A DNA stretch of 64,000 nt from Pseudomonadota bacterium (lineage in GTDB: Bacteria > Pseudomonadota > Gammaproteobacteria > Burkholderiales > Rhodocyclaceae): NCBI GenBank assembly GCA_018241685.1, contig JAFEDJ010000067.1:288305-352304 (forward strand), written 5' to 3'. Shown one piece after another: positions 50,403 to 62,408 of the stretch (its first letter is position 1; every line of letters begins with the position of its first letter). Position numbers and translations under genes: made by a program. Under the pieces are notes generated by a model, which made no database searches, was not told where the DNA came from, and worked only from the letters and a program-made list of their open reading frames with translations.

Positions 50403-52070
50403 ATGACGCACCCCCTGTTCGAGAAGCATCGCAGCACGCTCGATGGCGCCCTGGCGGCCATCGCCACCCGGGGCTACTGGTCGGCCTACCCGGAAATGCC
50501 CAGTCCCAAGCTGTACGGCGAAACCGCGCCTGAAGACGGCCGCCGCGCATTCGAAGCCCACAAGGGGCAGCACTTCGAGCTGGGGCAGCCCGGCCAGACC
50601 GGCTGGCATGGCGGCGAGATCTCGCCCTACGGCGTCGAACTGGGCACGAGCTACCCGGTGTGCACGCCGGATGCGCTGATCGAAGCTGCACAGACGGCCA
50701 TGACGGAATGGCAGGCGGTCGGCGCCCAGGGACGGACCGGCATCTGCCTGGAAATCCTCGACCGCCTCAACAAGCAGAGCTTCGAGATCGCCCACGCGGT
50801 CATGCAGACCACCGGGCAGGGCTGGATGATGGCCTTCCAGGCCGGCGCGCCCCATGCGCAGGACCGCGGCCTCGAGGCGCTCGCCTACGCCTGGCGCGAA
50901 CAGAGCTTCGTGCCGGCCGAGGCCCACTGGGAAAAGCCCCAGGGCAAGAACCCTCCGCTGGTGATGAAGAAGCACTTCGAGATCGTCGGGCGCGGCGTGG
51001 CGCTGGTGATCGGCTGCGGCACCTTCCCGACCTGGAACACTTATCCGGGCCTCTTCGCCGCGCTGGCCACCGGCAACGGGGTGATCGTCAAGCCGCACAG
51101 CAACGCGATCCTGCCGGCCGCCATCACCGTGCGGACGATCCGCGCCGTGCTGGCCGAGAACGGCCTCGATCCCGATCTGGTCAGCCTGTGCGTGACTGAC
51201 AAGCGCGCCACCACCCAGGCGCTGGCCACCCATCCGGCGATCAAGTCGGTGGATTTCACTGGCAGCAACGTGTTCGGCCAATGGCTCATCGACAACTGCC
51301 GCCAGGCCCAGGTGTATGCGGAGCTGGCCGGGGTGAACAACATCGTCATCGACTCGACGGACGCCTACAAGGCGACGCTCGGCAACCTGGCCTTCACGCT
51401 GTCCCTGTACTCCGGGCAGATGTGCACCACCTCCCAGGCGATCTTCGTCCCGGCCGGCGGCATCGACACCGACGAAGGCCACAAGAGCTACGACGAGGTG
51501 TGTGCCGACCTGGCCCGCGCCGTCGAGCGCTTCCTGTCCAAGCCGGAAGTCGCCCATGCGGTGCTCGGCGCGATCCAGTCCAACGACACCCTCGAGCGCA
51601 TCGCGCTGGCCGACAGCGGCGAGTTGGGGCAGGTGGTGCTGGCCTCGAAGACGCTGGAGAACCCGGACTTCCCGGCGGCCCGCGTGCGCACGCCGGTGCT
51701 GCTGGCCTGCGATGCGGCCGACGAGCGGCTCTATATGGAAGAGCGCTTCGGCCCGATCAGCTTCATCGTCAAGACGGCCGACACGGCAGCGGCCATCGCG
51801 TTGTCCGAGCGGGTCGTTGCCACCCACGGCGCGCTGACGGTCGGTGTCTATTCGACGCGCCAGGAGGTGCTCGAAGCGATGACCAAGGCCACGTGGCGCA
51901 GCAAGGTCGCCCTGTCCATCAACCTGAGCGGCGGCGTGTTCGTCAATCAGTCGGCGGCCTTCTCCGACTACCACGGCACCGGCGGCAACCCGGCGGCCAA
52001 CGCGGCCTACGCCGACTCGGCCTTCGTCGCCAACCGCTTCCGCGTGGTGCAGCGCCGCTACCACGCCTGA
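50403..52070 (+). CDS. paaN: Phenylacetate pathway aldehyde dehydrogenase PaaN (ring-opening aldehyde oxidation)
   Basis: 555 residues of the aldehyde dehydrogenase superfamily, PaaN_2-like. It oxidises the open-chain semialdehyde-CoA formed by hydrolysis of oxepin-CoA to 3-oxo-5,6-dehydrosuberyl-CoA. Catalytic Cys341 lies in LYSGQMCTTSQAIF and the general base Glu307 in YAELAGVNN; SVDFTGSNVFG is the cofactor loop. Unlike E. coli PaaZ (about 680 residues) it has no C-terminal MaoC hydratase domain, so ring hydrolysis must be done by another protein. CGGAGA precedes the ATG. First gene of the rightward paa operon, 12 nt before paaG. Confidence 0.9.
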   Translation: MTHPLFEKHRSTLDGALAAIATRGYWSAYPEMPSPKLYGETAPEDGRRAFEAHKGQHFELGQPGQTGWHGGEISPYGVELGTSYPVCTPDALIEAAQTAMTEWQAVGAQGRTGICLEILDRLNKQSFEIAHAVMQTTGQGWMMAFQAGAPHAQDRGLEALAYAWREQSFVPAEAHWEKPQGKNPPLVMKKHFEIVGRGVALVIGCGTFPTWNTYPGLFAALATGNGVIVKPHSNAILPAAITVRTIRAVLAENGLDPDLVSLCVTDKRATTQALATHPAIKSVDFTGSNVFGQWLIDNCRQAQVYAELAGVNNIVIDSTDAYKATLGNLAFTLSLYSGQMCTTSQAIFVPAGGIDTDEGHKSYDEVCADLARAVERFLSKPEVAHAVLGAIQSNDTLERIALADSGELGQVVLASKTLENPDFPAARVRTPVLLACDAADERLYMEERFGPISFIVKTADTAAAIALSERVVATHGALTVGVYSTRQEVLEAMTKATWRSKVALSINLSGGVFVNQSAAFSDYHGTGGNPAANAAYADSAFVANRFRVVQRRYHA

Positions 52071-52082
52071 AGGAGCCCCGTC

Positions 52083-52880
52083 ATGGAATACCGGAACATC
52101 CTCTATACGGTGGAGGAGGGCGTTGCTCGCCTGACCCTCAACCGCCCGGACAAGCTCAACAGCTTCACCGGCGAGATGCACGCCGAACTGCGGCATGCCC
52201 TCGACACGCTGCAGGCCGACAAGGGCGTGCGCGTGCTGGTCCTGACCGGCGCCGGGCGCGCCTTCTGCGCCGGCCAGGATCTGGCCGACCCCGACATGGC
52301 GAAGACGCCCGACGGGGCGATGCCCGACATCGGCAACGTCGTCGAGCGCAACTACAAGCCGCTGGTGCTGCGCCTGCAGAACCTGCGCGTGCCGACCATC
52401 GCCGCGGTGAATGGCATCGCTGCCGGTGCCGGCGCCAGCGTGGCGCTGGCCTGCGACCTGGTGGTGGCGGCCCGCTCGGCGTCCTTCCTGCAGGCCTTCA
52501 GCAAGATCGGCCTGGTGCCCGACACCGGCGGCACCTGGTTCCTGCCCCAGCGGGTCGGCATGGCGCGGGCGATGGGCCTGGCGCTGCTGGCCGAAAAGTT
52601 GCCCGCCGACAAGGCCGCCGACTGGGGCCTGATCTGGGCCGCCTACGACGATGCCGAGTTCGCCACCCGCGTGGACGGCCTCGCCACCCAGCTCGCCGCA
52701 ATGCCCACCAAGGCCCTGGTGCGCACCCGCCAGGCCCTGCACGCGGCGCCTGGCCACACGCTGGAGCAGCAGCTCTCCTTCGAGGGCGGCTTCATGCGCG
52801 AACTGGGCTGGAGCGCGGACTACGCCGAAGGCGTCGCCGCCTTCATGGAAAAGCGCGCACCGAAGTTCACGGGGGAATGA
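52083..52880 (+). CDS. paaG: 1,2-epoxyphenylacetyl-CoA isomerase PaaG
   Basis: 265-residue crotonase; converts ring-1,2-epoxyphenylacetyl-CoA to oxepin-CoA and later shifts double bonds. It tracks E. coli PaaG closely: LTLNRPDKLNSFTGEMHAEL, LTGAGRAFCAGQDL (oxyanion hole), ERNYKPLVLRL, VNGIAAGAGASVALACDLVVAARSASF, FSKIGLVPDTGGTWFLPQRVG, and the C-terminal RSAD-like SADYAEGVAAFMEKRAPKFTGE. The hydratase Glu pair is replaced by small residues and Asp147 (LVPDTGG), as expected for an isomerase. It overlaps paaH by 4 nt. Confidence 0.93.
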   Translation: MEYRNILYTVEEGVARLTLNRPDKLNSFTGEMHAELRHALDTLQADKGVRVLVLTGAGRAFCAGQDLADPDMAKTPDGAMPDIGNVVERNYKPLVLRLQNLRVPTIAAVNGIAAGAGASVALACDLVVAARSASFLQAFSKIGLVPDTGGTWFLPQRVGMARAMGLALLAEKLPADKAADWGLIWAAYDDAEFATRVDGLATQLAAMPTKALVRTRQALHAAPGHTLEQQLSFEGGFMRELGWSADYAEGVAAFMEKRAPKFTGE

Positions 52881-54409
52881 GCGTGAGTGCTGCCTTGAAC
52901 CCCTCAGCCGTCGTCGCCGTGGTCGGTTCCGGTGCGATGGGTGCCGGCATCGCCCAGGTGGCGGCCGCCGCCGGGCATGTCGTCAAGCTGGTGGACAACC
53001 GGCCCGGCGCGGCGGCCCAGGCCGTAGCGGCGATCCGCGCCCAGTTCGCGCGGCTCGCCGACAAGGGCCGCATGGATGCCGACGCGGCCCGCACCGCGGG
53101 CGAGCGCCTGATCGCAGCAGAAGCCGTGGCGGAACTGGCCGATGCCGCGCTGGTGATCGAGGCCATCGTCGAGGACCTGGGCGCCAAGCAGGGCCTGTTC
53201 CGCAGCCTGGAAGACATCGTCGCGGCGGACTGCCTGTTCGGCACCAACACCTCGTCCATCTCGGTGACCGCCATCGGCTCGGCGCTGCAGCGGCCGGAGC
53301 GCCTGGCCGGCCTGCATTTCTTCAACCCGGCGCCGCTGATGGCGCTGGTGGAAATCGTCTCCGGCCTGGCCACCGATGCCGCCGTGGCCGAAACCCTGTT
53401 CGCCACCGCCGCGGCCTGGGGCAAGACGCCGGTGCATGCCCGCTCGACCCCCGGTTTCATCGTCAATCGGGTCGCCCGGCCGTACTACGCCGAAGCCTTG
53501 CGCATCCTCGGCGAAGGCGGCGCGGATTGCGCCACCCTCGACGCGCTGCTACGGGACGCCGGCGGTTTCCGCATGGGCCCTTTCGAGCTGATGGACATGA
53601 TCGGCCACGATGTGAACTTCGCGGTGACGCGCTCCGTGTGGTCGGCCTTCTACAACGACCCGCGCTTCACGCCGTCGCTGATCCAGCAGGAGCTGGTGGA
53701 CGCCGGTTTCCTCGGGCGCAAGACGGGCCGTGGTTTCTACGATTACCGGGACGGCGCCGAACGGCCGCAGCCGAAGGAGGCCGTCGCCCAGACCCTGGCG
53801 GGCGCGATCACCCTGTACGGCGAATCCCCGGCGGCGCTGGCGCTGGCCGACCGGCTCCACGAGCGCGGTGTGGGCTACACCTGGGGCGCGGCCGGCGACG
53901 AGCGCATCGCAGCGGTCGGCGAGGCGGTGGTCTTCGTCACCGATGGCCGCACCGCGACACGGCGGGCGGCGGAAACGGGCATCGCCAACCTGGTGCTGAT
54001 CGACCTCGCGCTGGATTACCACAGCGCGCCGCGCATCGCCGTGGGCGCCGCCGTCAATTGCTGGGCACCGGCTGTCGGCGCGGCCATCGGCCTGCTGCAG
54101 GCGGCGGGCTTCGCCGTCTCGCGTCTCGGCGACGTGCCGGGGCTGGCGGTGATGCGCACCGTCGCGATGCTCGCCAACGAAGCGGCGGACGCGGTGAACC
54201 AGGGCGTCTGCGACGCGGCTGGCGCCGATGCGGCGATGCGCCTCGGCGTCAATTACCCCCGTGGGCCGCTGGCCTGGGCCGATCTGGTCGGCTTGCCGGC
54301 GATCTGCACGGTGCTCGCCAATCTGGCCCAGTTCTATGGCGAAGACCGCTACCGGGTCTCGCCGCTGATCCAGCAGCGGGTGCTGGCCGGAAGGAAGATC
54401 CATGACTGA
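52877..54409 (+). CDS. paaH: 3-hydroxyacyl-CoA dehydrogenase PaaH
   Basis: NAD enzyme oxidising 3-hydroxyadipyl-CoA to 3-oxoadipyl-CoA. 510 residues (E. coli PaaH 475). The Rossmann motif VAVVGSGAMGAGIAQVAAAAGHVVKLVDN opens the protein; NTSSISVTAIG, LHFFNPAPLMALVEIVSG and GFIVNRVARPYYAEALRI are the family's active-site blocks, with catalytic His in LHFF. A second 3HCDH C-terminal domain follows (about 400-505, NEAADAVNQGVCDAAGADAAMRLGVNYPRGPLAWAD). Start at the ATG overlapping the paaG stop (ATGA). The extra middle region (about 300-380) is alanine-rich but family-like. It overlaps paaI by 8 nt. Confidence 0.94.
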   Translation: MSVSAALNPSAVVAVVGSGAMGAGIAQVAAAAGHVVKLVDNRPGAAAQAVAAIRAQFARLADKGRMDADAARTAGERLIAAEAVAELADAALVIEAIVEDLGAKQGLFRSLEDIVAADCLFGTNTSSISVTAIGSALQRPERLAGLHFFNPAPLMALVEIVSGLATDAAVAETLFATAAAWGKTPVHARSTPGFIVNRVARPYYAEALRILGEGGADCATLDALLRDAGGFRMGPFELMDMIGHDVNFAVTRSVWSAFYNDPRFTPSLIQQELVDAGFLGRKTGRGFYDYRDGAERPQPKEAVAQTLAGAITLYGESPAALALADRLHERGVGYTWGAAGDERIAAVGEAVVFVTDGRTATRRAAETGIANLVLIDLALDYHSAPRIAVGAAVNCWAPAVGAAIGLLQAAGFAVSRLGDVPGLAVMRTVAMLANEAADAVNQGVCDAAGADAAMRLGVNYPRGPLAWADLVGLPAICTVLANLAQFYGEDRYRVSPLIQQRVLAGRKIHD

Positions 54410-54851
54410 ACACCACCCCGACGACGCCCAGGCGCTGGCCGAAGCCGTCGCCGACAGCATGTGGTCCCGCGATCGGGCCACCCAGGCCCTCGGCATGCGC
54501 ATCGAGGCGATCCGCCCCGGCTACGCGCGGATCTCCATGCCGGTCCGCGAGGACATGCTCAACGGCCACCGCATCTGCCACGGCGGCCTGATCTTCACGC
54601 TGGCGGACACCGCCTTCGCGTACGCCTGCAACAGTTACAACAAGAACACGGTCGCCTCCGCGTGCCATATCGACTTCCTCGCCCCCGGGCGGGAAGGCGA
54701 CACGCTGCAGGCAGAGGCCGTCGAACAGTCCGCCTCCGGCCGCACCGGCGTTTACGACGTCACCGTGCGGGACGGCGAAGGCCGGACCCTCGCCCTGTTC
54801 CGGGGCAAGAGCTACCGGATCTCCGGCGAAGTGATCGACAACAAAGGATGA
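54402..54851 (+). CDS. paaI: Acyl-CoA thioesterase PaaI
   Basis: Hotdog-fold thioesterase (4HBT) that rescues CoA from stalled, hydroxylated phenylacetyl-CoA derivatives. 149 residues (E. coli 140). HGGLIFTLADTAFAYACNSYN carries the catalytic Asp69 (E. coli Asp61), with RICHGG and NGH of the family nearby, and ACHIDFLAPGREGDTL forms the core strands. Starts inside the end of paaH (8-nt overlap) and is followed by paaK after 13 nt. Confidence 0.94.
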   Translation: MTEHHPDDAQALAEAVADSMWSRDRATQALGMRIEAIRPGYARISMPVREDMLNGHRICHGGLIFTLADTAFAYACNSYNKNTVASACHIDFLAPGREGDTLQAEAVEQSASGRTGVYDVTVRDGEGRTLALFRGKSYRISGEVIDNKG

Positions 54852-54864
54852 GGAGAAACACCCC

Positions 54865-56190
<1,326 letters not shown>

Positions 56191-56204
56191 GCATGCGCAT
56201 AAAT

Positions 56205-56300
56205 CTACTGCGCGACCCGATCTCGCAACTCCGGTGCTCGCTGTACTCCAGTACAGCTCCGCTCCTCATCGCGACCTCGGGCCTGCTCGCGACGATTTCT
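56205..56300. repeat. Dispersed intergenic repeat, copy 1
   Basis: About 95 bp between paaK and paaJ that aligns with 62269-62365 with a single 1-nt indel and about 75% identity by eye. Both contain CTCCGGTGCTCG followed by an inverted repeat; here GCTGTACT/AGTACAGC (56240-56257). Stem bases differ between copies but stay paired. Confidence 0.8.
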
Positions 56301-56304
56301 GCAC

Positions 56305-56324
56305 ACGCTCAATCGAGCGTTTTT
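56305..56324 (+). terminator. Short terminator or attenuator just before paaJ
   Basis: ACGCTC AATC GAGCGT followed by four T (56305-56324), ending only a few bases before the paaJ ribosome binding site (GAAGGA). Stem 6 bp. It may lower transcription into the distal operon. Confidence 0.6.
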
Positions 56325-56337
56325 GAAGGAATAAAGA

Positions 56338-57543
<1,206 letters not shown>

Positions 57544-57575
57544 CAACCATAAGCAGGACAAGGAGGAGACACCCA

Positions 57576-58721
57576 ATGAATAAGACTTTCAGGAAATTCG
57601 CCGCCGGCGCGGCCGTGGCGCTGGCGAGCCTGGCCGCCCAGGCCGCCGAGCCGATCCGCATCGGCTCGGTGTTGTCGGTCACCGGCCCGGCTGCCTTCCT
57701 CGGCGACCCGGAACTGAAGACGCTGCAGCTGTACGTGGAGGACATCAACAAGAAGGGCGGCGTGCTCGGGCGGCCGCTGCAGCTGGTCCATTACGACGAC
57801 GGCAGCGACGCCAACAAGGCCAACGGCTTCGCCAAGCGCCTGCTGGACGACGACAAGGTGGACCTGCTGATCGGCGGCACCACCACTGGCGCGACGATGG
57901 CGATGGTGCCGCTGGCCGAGAAGTCCGGTACGCCCTTCATCTCCCTGGCCGGCGCGGTGGTCATCGTCGAGCCGGTGAAGAAGTTCGTCTTCAAGACGCC
58001 GCACACCGACCGCATGGCGGCCGAGAAAGTCTTCGAGGACATGAAGAAGCGCGGCCTCACGCGGATCGCGCTGCTGTCCGAGACCAGCGGCTTCGGCCAG
58101 TCGGGCAAGAAGGAAGCCGAGCTGGTGGCCGGCCGCTACGGCATCAGCCTGGTGGCCAGCGAGACCTACGGGCCGAAGGATACGGACATGAGCCCGCAGC
58201 TCACCAAGCTGAAGTCTGCGCCCGGCGTGCAGGCGATCTTCGTGTTCGGCCTGGGGCAGGGGCCGGCCATCGTGACCCGCAACTACCGCCAGCTCGGCAT
58301 CGCGCTGCCGTTGTACCAGTCCCACGGCGTGGCCTCGGACGAGTTCCTGAAGCTCGCCGGCCCGGCCGCGGAGGGCGTCCGCCTGCCGTCGCCGGCCCAG
58401 CTGGTGCCGGACAAGCTGCCCGCTGCCGATCCGCAGAAGCCGGTGGTGGTGGCCTACGACAAGGCCTTCCGGGAGCGCTACAAGCAGGACGTGTCCACCT
58501 TCGGCGGCTATGCCTATGACGGCCTGATGCTCGCCGTCGAGGCCATCAAGCGCGCCGGCGCCACCGACAAGGCCAAGGTCCGCGACGCCCTCGAGGCGAC
58601 CCGCGGCTACGTGGGTACCAGCGGCAAGGTCAGCATGTCCGCCAGCGACCACATGGGCCTCGACCTGTCCTCGTTCCGCATGCTCGAAGTGCGCAACGGC
58701 GACTGGACGCTGAGCAACTGA
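57576..58721 (+). CDS. ABC transporter periplasmic substrate-binding protein (LivJ-like)
   Basis: 381 residues with a Sec signal peptide (FAAGAAVALASLAAQA, mature AEPIRIGSV). The type I periplasmic-binding fold shows IRIGSVLSVTGPAAFLGDPELKTLQLYVEDINKKGGVLGRPLQLVHYDDGSD and LLIGGTTTGATMAMVPLAEKSGTPFISLAGA, as in the amide/branched-chain or aromatic-acid-binding group. AAGGAGGAGA precedes the ATG. It sits inside the paa operon while its probable permease and ATPase genes (livHMGF) lie 13 kb to the left. Likely ligand is phenylacetate or a related acid; inference from context. Confidence 0.9.
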   Translation: MNKTFRKFAAGAAVALASLAAQAAEPIRIGSVLSVTGPAAFLGDPELKTLQLYVEDINKKGGVLGRPLQLVHYDDGSDANKANGFAKRLLDDDKVDLLIGGTTTGATMAMVPLAEKSGTPFISLAGAVVIVEPVKKFVFKTPHTDRMAAEKVFEDMKKRGLTRIALLSETSGFGQSGKKEAELVAGRYGISLVASETYGPKDTDMSPQLTKLKSAPGVQAIFVFGLGQGPAIVTRNYRQLGIALPLYQSHGVASDEFLKLAGPAAEGVRLPSPAQLVPDKLPAADPQKPVVVAYDKAFRERYKQDVSTFGGYAYDGLMLAVEAIKRAGATDKAKVRDALEATRGYVGTSGKVSMSASDHMGLDLSSFRMLEVRNGDWTLSN

Positions 58722-58745
58722 GCGATGACGACGGAGAACGACGCC

Positions 58746-59555
58746 ATGAGCGACACCGCCTTTACGAGTCTCCAGATCGAACGCCGGGGTCCGGTGGCGA
58801 CGTTGTGGATGAATCGGCCGGAGGTGTTCAACGCCTTCGACGAGCAGTTGATCGACGAACTCGCCACGGCGTGCGCCGAAGTGGAGGCCGACACCAGCGT
58901 GCGTGTGGTGGTGCTGGCCGGCCGCGGGCGTCACTTCTCGGCCGGCGCCGACCTCAACTGGATGCAGCGCGCCGCGGCCCGTAGCGAAGCCGACAACCTG
59001 GAGGACGCGCGCCGCTTCGCCACCATGCTGCAGACGCTGGCCAGGCTGTCCAAGCCGACCATCGCCCGCGTGCAGGGCGCGGCGCTGGGCGGCGGCACCG
59101 GCCTGGCGGCGGCCTGCGACATGGCGGTGGCGGCGGACGACGCGGTGTTTTCCACGTCGGAGGTGAAGTTCGGAATCATCCCGGCGGTCATCAGCCCCTA
59201 CGTGCTGCGGGCTATCGGCCCCCGCCAGGCGCTGCGCTACTTCCAGACCGCCGAGCGGATTGCGGCCGCCGACGCCAAGGCCATCGGCCTGGTGCACGAG
59301 GTGGTCCCCGCCGAGCGGCTCGACGATGCGGTCGGCCGCCTGGTGGATGCGCTGCTGGCCGGCGGACCGCAGGCGCAGGGGGCTGCCAAGGCCCTGATCG
59401 CGGCAGTCGCTGGTCGTCCTCTCGACGCCGCGACGGCCGAGGAGACCGCGCAGCGCATCGCCCGCCAGCGCATGAGCGAAGAGGCGCGGGAAGGCTTTGC
59501 GGCCTTCCTGCAGAAACGTCCTCCGGCCTGGATGGCCGGACCCGGCAAGCCCTGA
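58746..59555 (+). CDS. Enoyl-CoA hydratase/isomerase, PaaF or oxepin-CoA hydrolase (ECH-Aa-like)
   Basis: 269-residue crotonase. TLWMNRPEVFNAFDEQLIDEL, LAGRGRHFSAGADLNWM (oxyanion hole) and GAALGGGTGLAAACDMAVAADDAVFSTSEVKFGIIPAVISPYVLRAIGPRQ place it in the LiuC / methylglutaconyl-CoA hydratase-like subgroup. Glu139 (SE V) matches Glu164 of classical hydratase, but the Glu144 equivalent is Gly119. In Azoarcus evansii an enoyl-CoA hydratase homologue (ECH-Aa) does the oxepin-CoA ring hydrolysis in place of the PaaZ C-terminal domain. This gene could be that enzyme or PaaF (2,3-dehydroadipyl-CoA hydratase); sequence alone does not decide. ATG at 58746 has GGAGA upstream; an ATG at 58725 is an alternative. 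Confidence 0.85.
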   Translation: MSDTAFTSLQIERRGPVATLWMNRPEVFNAFDEQLIDELATACAEVEADTSVRVVVLAGRGRHFSAGADLNWMQRAAARSEADNLEDARRFATMLQTLARLSKPTIARVQGAALGGGTGLAAACDMAVAADDAVFSTSEVKFGIIPAVISPYVLRAIGPRQALRYFQTAERIAAADAKAIGLVHEVVPAERLDDAVGRLVDALLAGGPQAQGAAKALIAAVAGRPLDAATAEETAQRIARQRMSEEAREGFAAFLQKRPPAWMAGPGKP

Positions 59556-59608
59556 AGACCAGGGCCGGCGAGCCTCGCGCCGACCGGCCCGTGTAAAGGA
59601 GAGAACAG

Positions 59609-60609
<1,001 letters not shown>

Positions 60610-60613
<4 letters not shown>

Positions 60614-60906
60614 ACACCCCGGCACTCAAGGAATGGCCCCTGTGGGAAGTCTTCGTCCGCAGCAAGCAGGGCCTCGAGCACAAGCACTGCGGCAGCCTGC
60701 ACGCGGCCGACGCCGCCCAGGCCCTGCACATGGCGCGTGACGTCTACACCCGCCGCCAGGAAGGCGTGAGCATCTGGGTGGTGCCATCCGCGGCGATCAC
60801 CGCCAGCAACCCGGACGACAAGGGCGAGCTGTTCGACCCGGCCGCCGACAAGATCTACCGCCATCCGACCTTCTACGCGATCCCGGACGAAGTGGGGCAT
60901 ATGTGA
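60610..60906 (+). CDS. paaB: Phenylacetyl-CoA epoxidase subunit PaaB
   Basis: Small structural subunit that bridges catalytic heterodimers. 98 residues (E. coli 95): LWEVFVRSKQGLEHKHCGSLHAADAAQALHMARDVYTRRQEGVSIWVVPS is the family core. Starts inside paaA (ATGA overlap); its stop overlaps the paaC start (TGATG). Confidence 0.95.
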
Positions 60907-61742
60907 TGAACGCGACCCAAGCGAGCGCCCCCCTGGGGGGCAGCGCACCCAACGCAGCGGGCAGCGTGGGGGTAGCGTACCTGCTGCACCTGGCGGACAA
61001 CGCCGTGGTGCTCGGCCAGCGCAACGCCGAATGGTGCGGCCACGGGCCGATCCTCGAAGAGGACATCGCGCTGGCCAACGTGAGCCTGGACCACATCGGC
61101 CAGGCCCGCCTGCTGTACCAGCTGGCCGCCGCGCGGATGGGCGGCGGTGCCAGCGAGGACAGCCTGGCCTACTTCCGCGACGAGACCGCTTTTCGCAACT
61201 ACACGCTGCTGGAACTGCCGCACCATGGGCCGCTGGTCGGCTATGCCGCGTCGGACCGGGACTACGCCGTCACCATCGTGCGCAACTTCTTCTACGGCGC
61301 GCTGATGGTGTTGGTGTGGGATGCCCTGACGCGCTCCGCCGACACCGATCTGGCCGCCATCGCCGCCAAGTCACTGAAGGAAGCGCGCTATCACCTGCAC
61401 CACGCCGCCGACTGGGTGGTGCGCCTCGGCGACGGCACCGACGAATCTCACGCCCGCGCCCAGGCCGCGGTGGATCACCTGTTCCGCTACACGGAGGAGT
61501 TCTGGCTGCCGAGCCCGGCCGAAACGGAAGCCGTCGCCAGCGGCATCGGCGTGGAGGTGGCCAGCCTGCGGGCGGCCTGGGATGCGCTGGTGGACGAGAC
61601 CCTGGCGGAAGCCACGCTGAGCCGCCCCGCGGTGCGTGGCTACGTGCCGGAAGGCAAGCTCGGCCGCCACTCGGAGCACCTGGGCTACCTGCTCGGCGAG
61701 ATGCAGGGCCTGGCCCGCGCCCATCCGGGCGCCACCTGGTGA
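60906..61742 (+). CDS. paaC: Phenylacetyl-CoA epoxidase subunit PaaC
   Basis: Structural partner of PaaA, ferritin-like but without active diiron. 278 residues from the ATG that overlaps the paaB stop; E. coli PaaC is 248. Family sequence runs from LLHLADNAVVLGQRNAEWCGHGPILEEDIALANVSLDHIGQARLLYQLAA through KSLKEARYHLHHAADWVVRLGDGTDESHARAQ to GRHSEHLGYLLGEMQGL. The first ~20 residues (MNATQASAPLGGSAPNAAGS) are encoded by a GC-rich repeat-like stretch and have no counterpart in E. coli. A GTG at 60966 would give the usual length, but the coupled ATG is the natural start. paaD follows after 10 nt. Confidence 0.94.
   Translation: MNATQASAPLGGSAPNAAGSVGVAYLLHLADNAVVLGQRNAEWCGHGPILEEDIALANVSLDHIGQARLLYQLAAARMGGGASEDSLAYFRDETAFRNYTLLELPHHGPLVGYAASDRDYAVTIVRNFFYGALMVLVWDALTRSADTDLAAIAAKSLKEARYHLHHAADWVVRLGDGTDESHARAQAAVDHLFRYTEEFWLPSPAETEAVASGIGVEVASLRAAWDALVDETLAEATLSRPAVRGYVPEGKLGRHSEHLGYLLGEMQGLARAHPGATW
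60921..60972. repeat. GC-rich palindromic repeat inside the 5' end of paaC
   Basis: A stretch with GCCCCCC T GGGGGGC (about 60929-60943) and CAGCG-rich flanks ending in GTGGGGG. It resembles the C/G-run intergenic repeats scattered in betaproteobacterial genomes (from general knowledge). Here it lies in frame and adds about 20 codons to paaC. Confidence 0.55.
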
Positions 61743-61752
61743 GGGCAGGGCG

Positions 61753-62253
61753 ATGAGCACGCTGGTGGAGCGGACCTGGGCGACGCTGGCCCCGCTGACC
61801 GACCCGGAGATCCCGGTGGTGTCCCTGCGCGAGCTGGGCATTCTGCGGGAGGTGGCGGAAACGGCGGACGGTGTCGAGGTGGTCATCACGCCCACCTACA
61901 CCGGCTGCCCGGCGATGGGGCAGATCGAGGACGACGTGAAGGCCTGCCTCGCGCAGGCCGGCATCCCGGCCCGTGTCGTCACCCGGCTGGCCCCGGCCTG
62001 GACCACCGACTGGATGAGCGACGCGGCGAAGGAAAAGCTGCGCGCCTACGGCATCGCCCCGCCGGGCGGTACGCGGCTGGCCGAGAGCGTCGTGCAGTTT
62101 GTGCGCCGGCGTCCGCCGCTGGACGAGGTGGCTTGCCCGCGCTGCGGTTCGACCCACACCGTCGTGTCATCCCAGTTCGGCTCCACGGCCTGCAAGGCGC
62201 TCTACAAGTGCCTCGACTGCCAGGAGCCCTTTGACTATTTCAAGCCCTACTGA
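61753..62253 (+). CDS. paaD: Phenylacetyl-CoA epoxidase subunit PaaD (Fe-S maturation-type)
   Basis: 166 residues (E. coli 165). N-terminal DUF59/MIP18 domain (TDPEIPVVSLRELGILREVAETADGVEVVITPTYTGCPAMGQIEDDV), thought to help metal-centre assembly of the epoxidase, and a C-terminal zinc-ribbon-like segment with four cysteines (CPRCGSTHTV...CKALYKCLDCQEPF). ATG at 61753, GGGCAGGG upstream. Last gene before a 155-nt gap containing the second copy of the dispersed repeat. Confidence 0.93.
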   Translation: MSTLVERTWATLAPLTDPEIPVVSLRELGILREVAETADGVEVVITPTYTGCPAMGQIEDDVKACLAQAGIPARVVTRLAPAWTTDWMSDAAKEKLRAYGIAPPGGTRLAESVVQFVRRRPPLDEVACPRCGSTHTVVSSQFGSTACKALYKCLDCQEPFDYFKPY

Positions 62254-62268
62254 GGCCCCTGAATGAAT

Positions 62269-62365
62269 CGGCTGCGCGTCCCGACCCTGCGACTCCGGTG
62301 CTCGCCGTACATCACGTACGGCGCTGCGCCCCATCGCCAATGCGGGCCGGCTCGCCACGATTCCT
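62269..62365. repeat. Dispersed intergenic repeat, copy 2
   Basis: Between paaD and paaE. Aligns with 56205-56300; stem GCCGTAC/GTACGGC (62304-62322). Relative to copy 1 the third pair is C-G instead of T-A, a compensatory change. The surrounding 62254-62408 holds no gene. Confidence 0.8.
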
Positions 62366-62408
62366 TCACGGGCTCGACGTGCTCAGGCTTTCCGGAGCTT
62401 AAAACATC

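Noticed and set aside
51281..52876. Upstream extension of the paaH reading frame, making a 1042-codon ORF
   Set aside because: The extension is the shadow of paaN and paaG in another frame. The real paaH start is the ATG overlapping the paaG stop at 52877.
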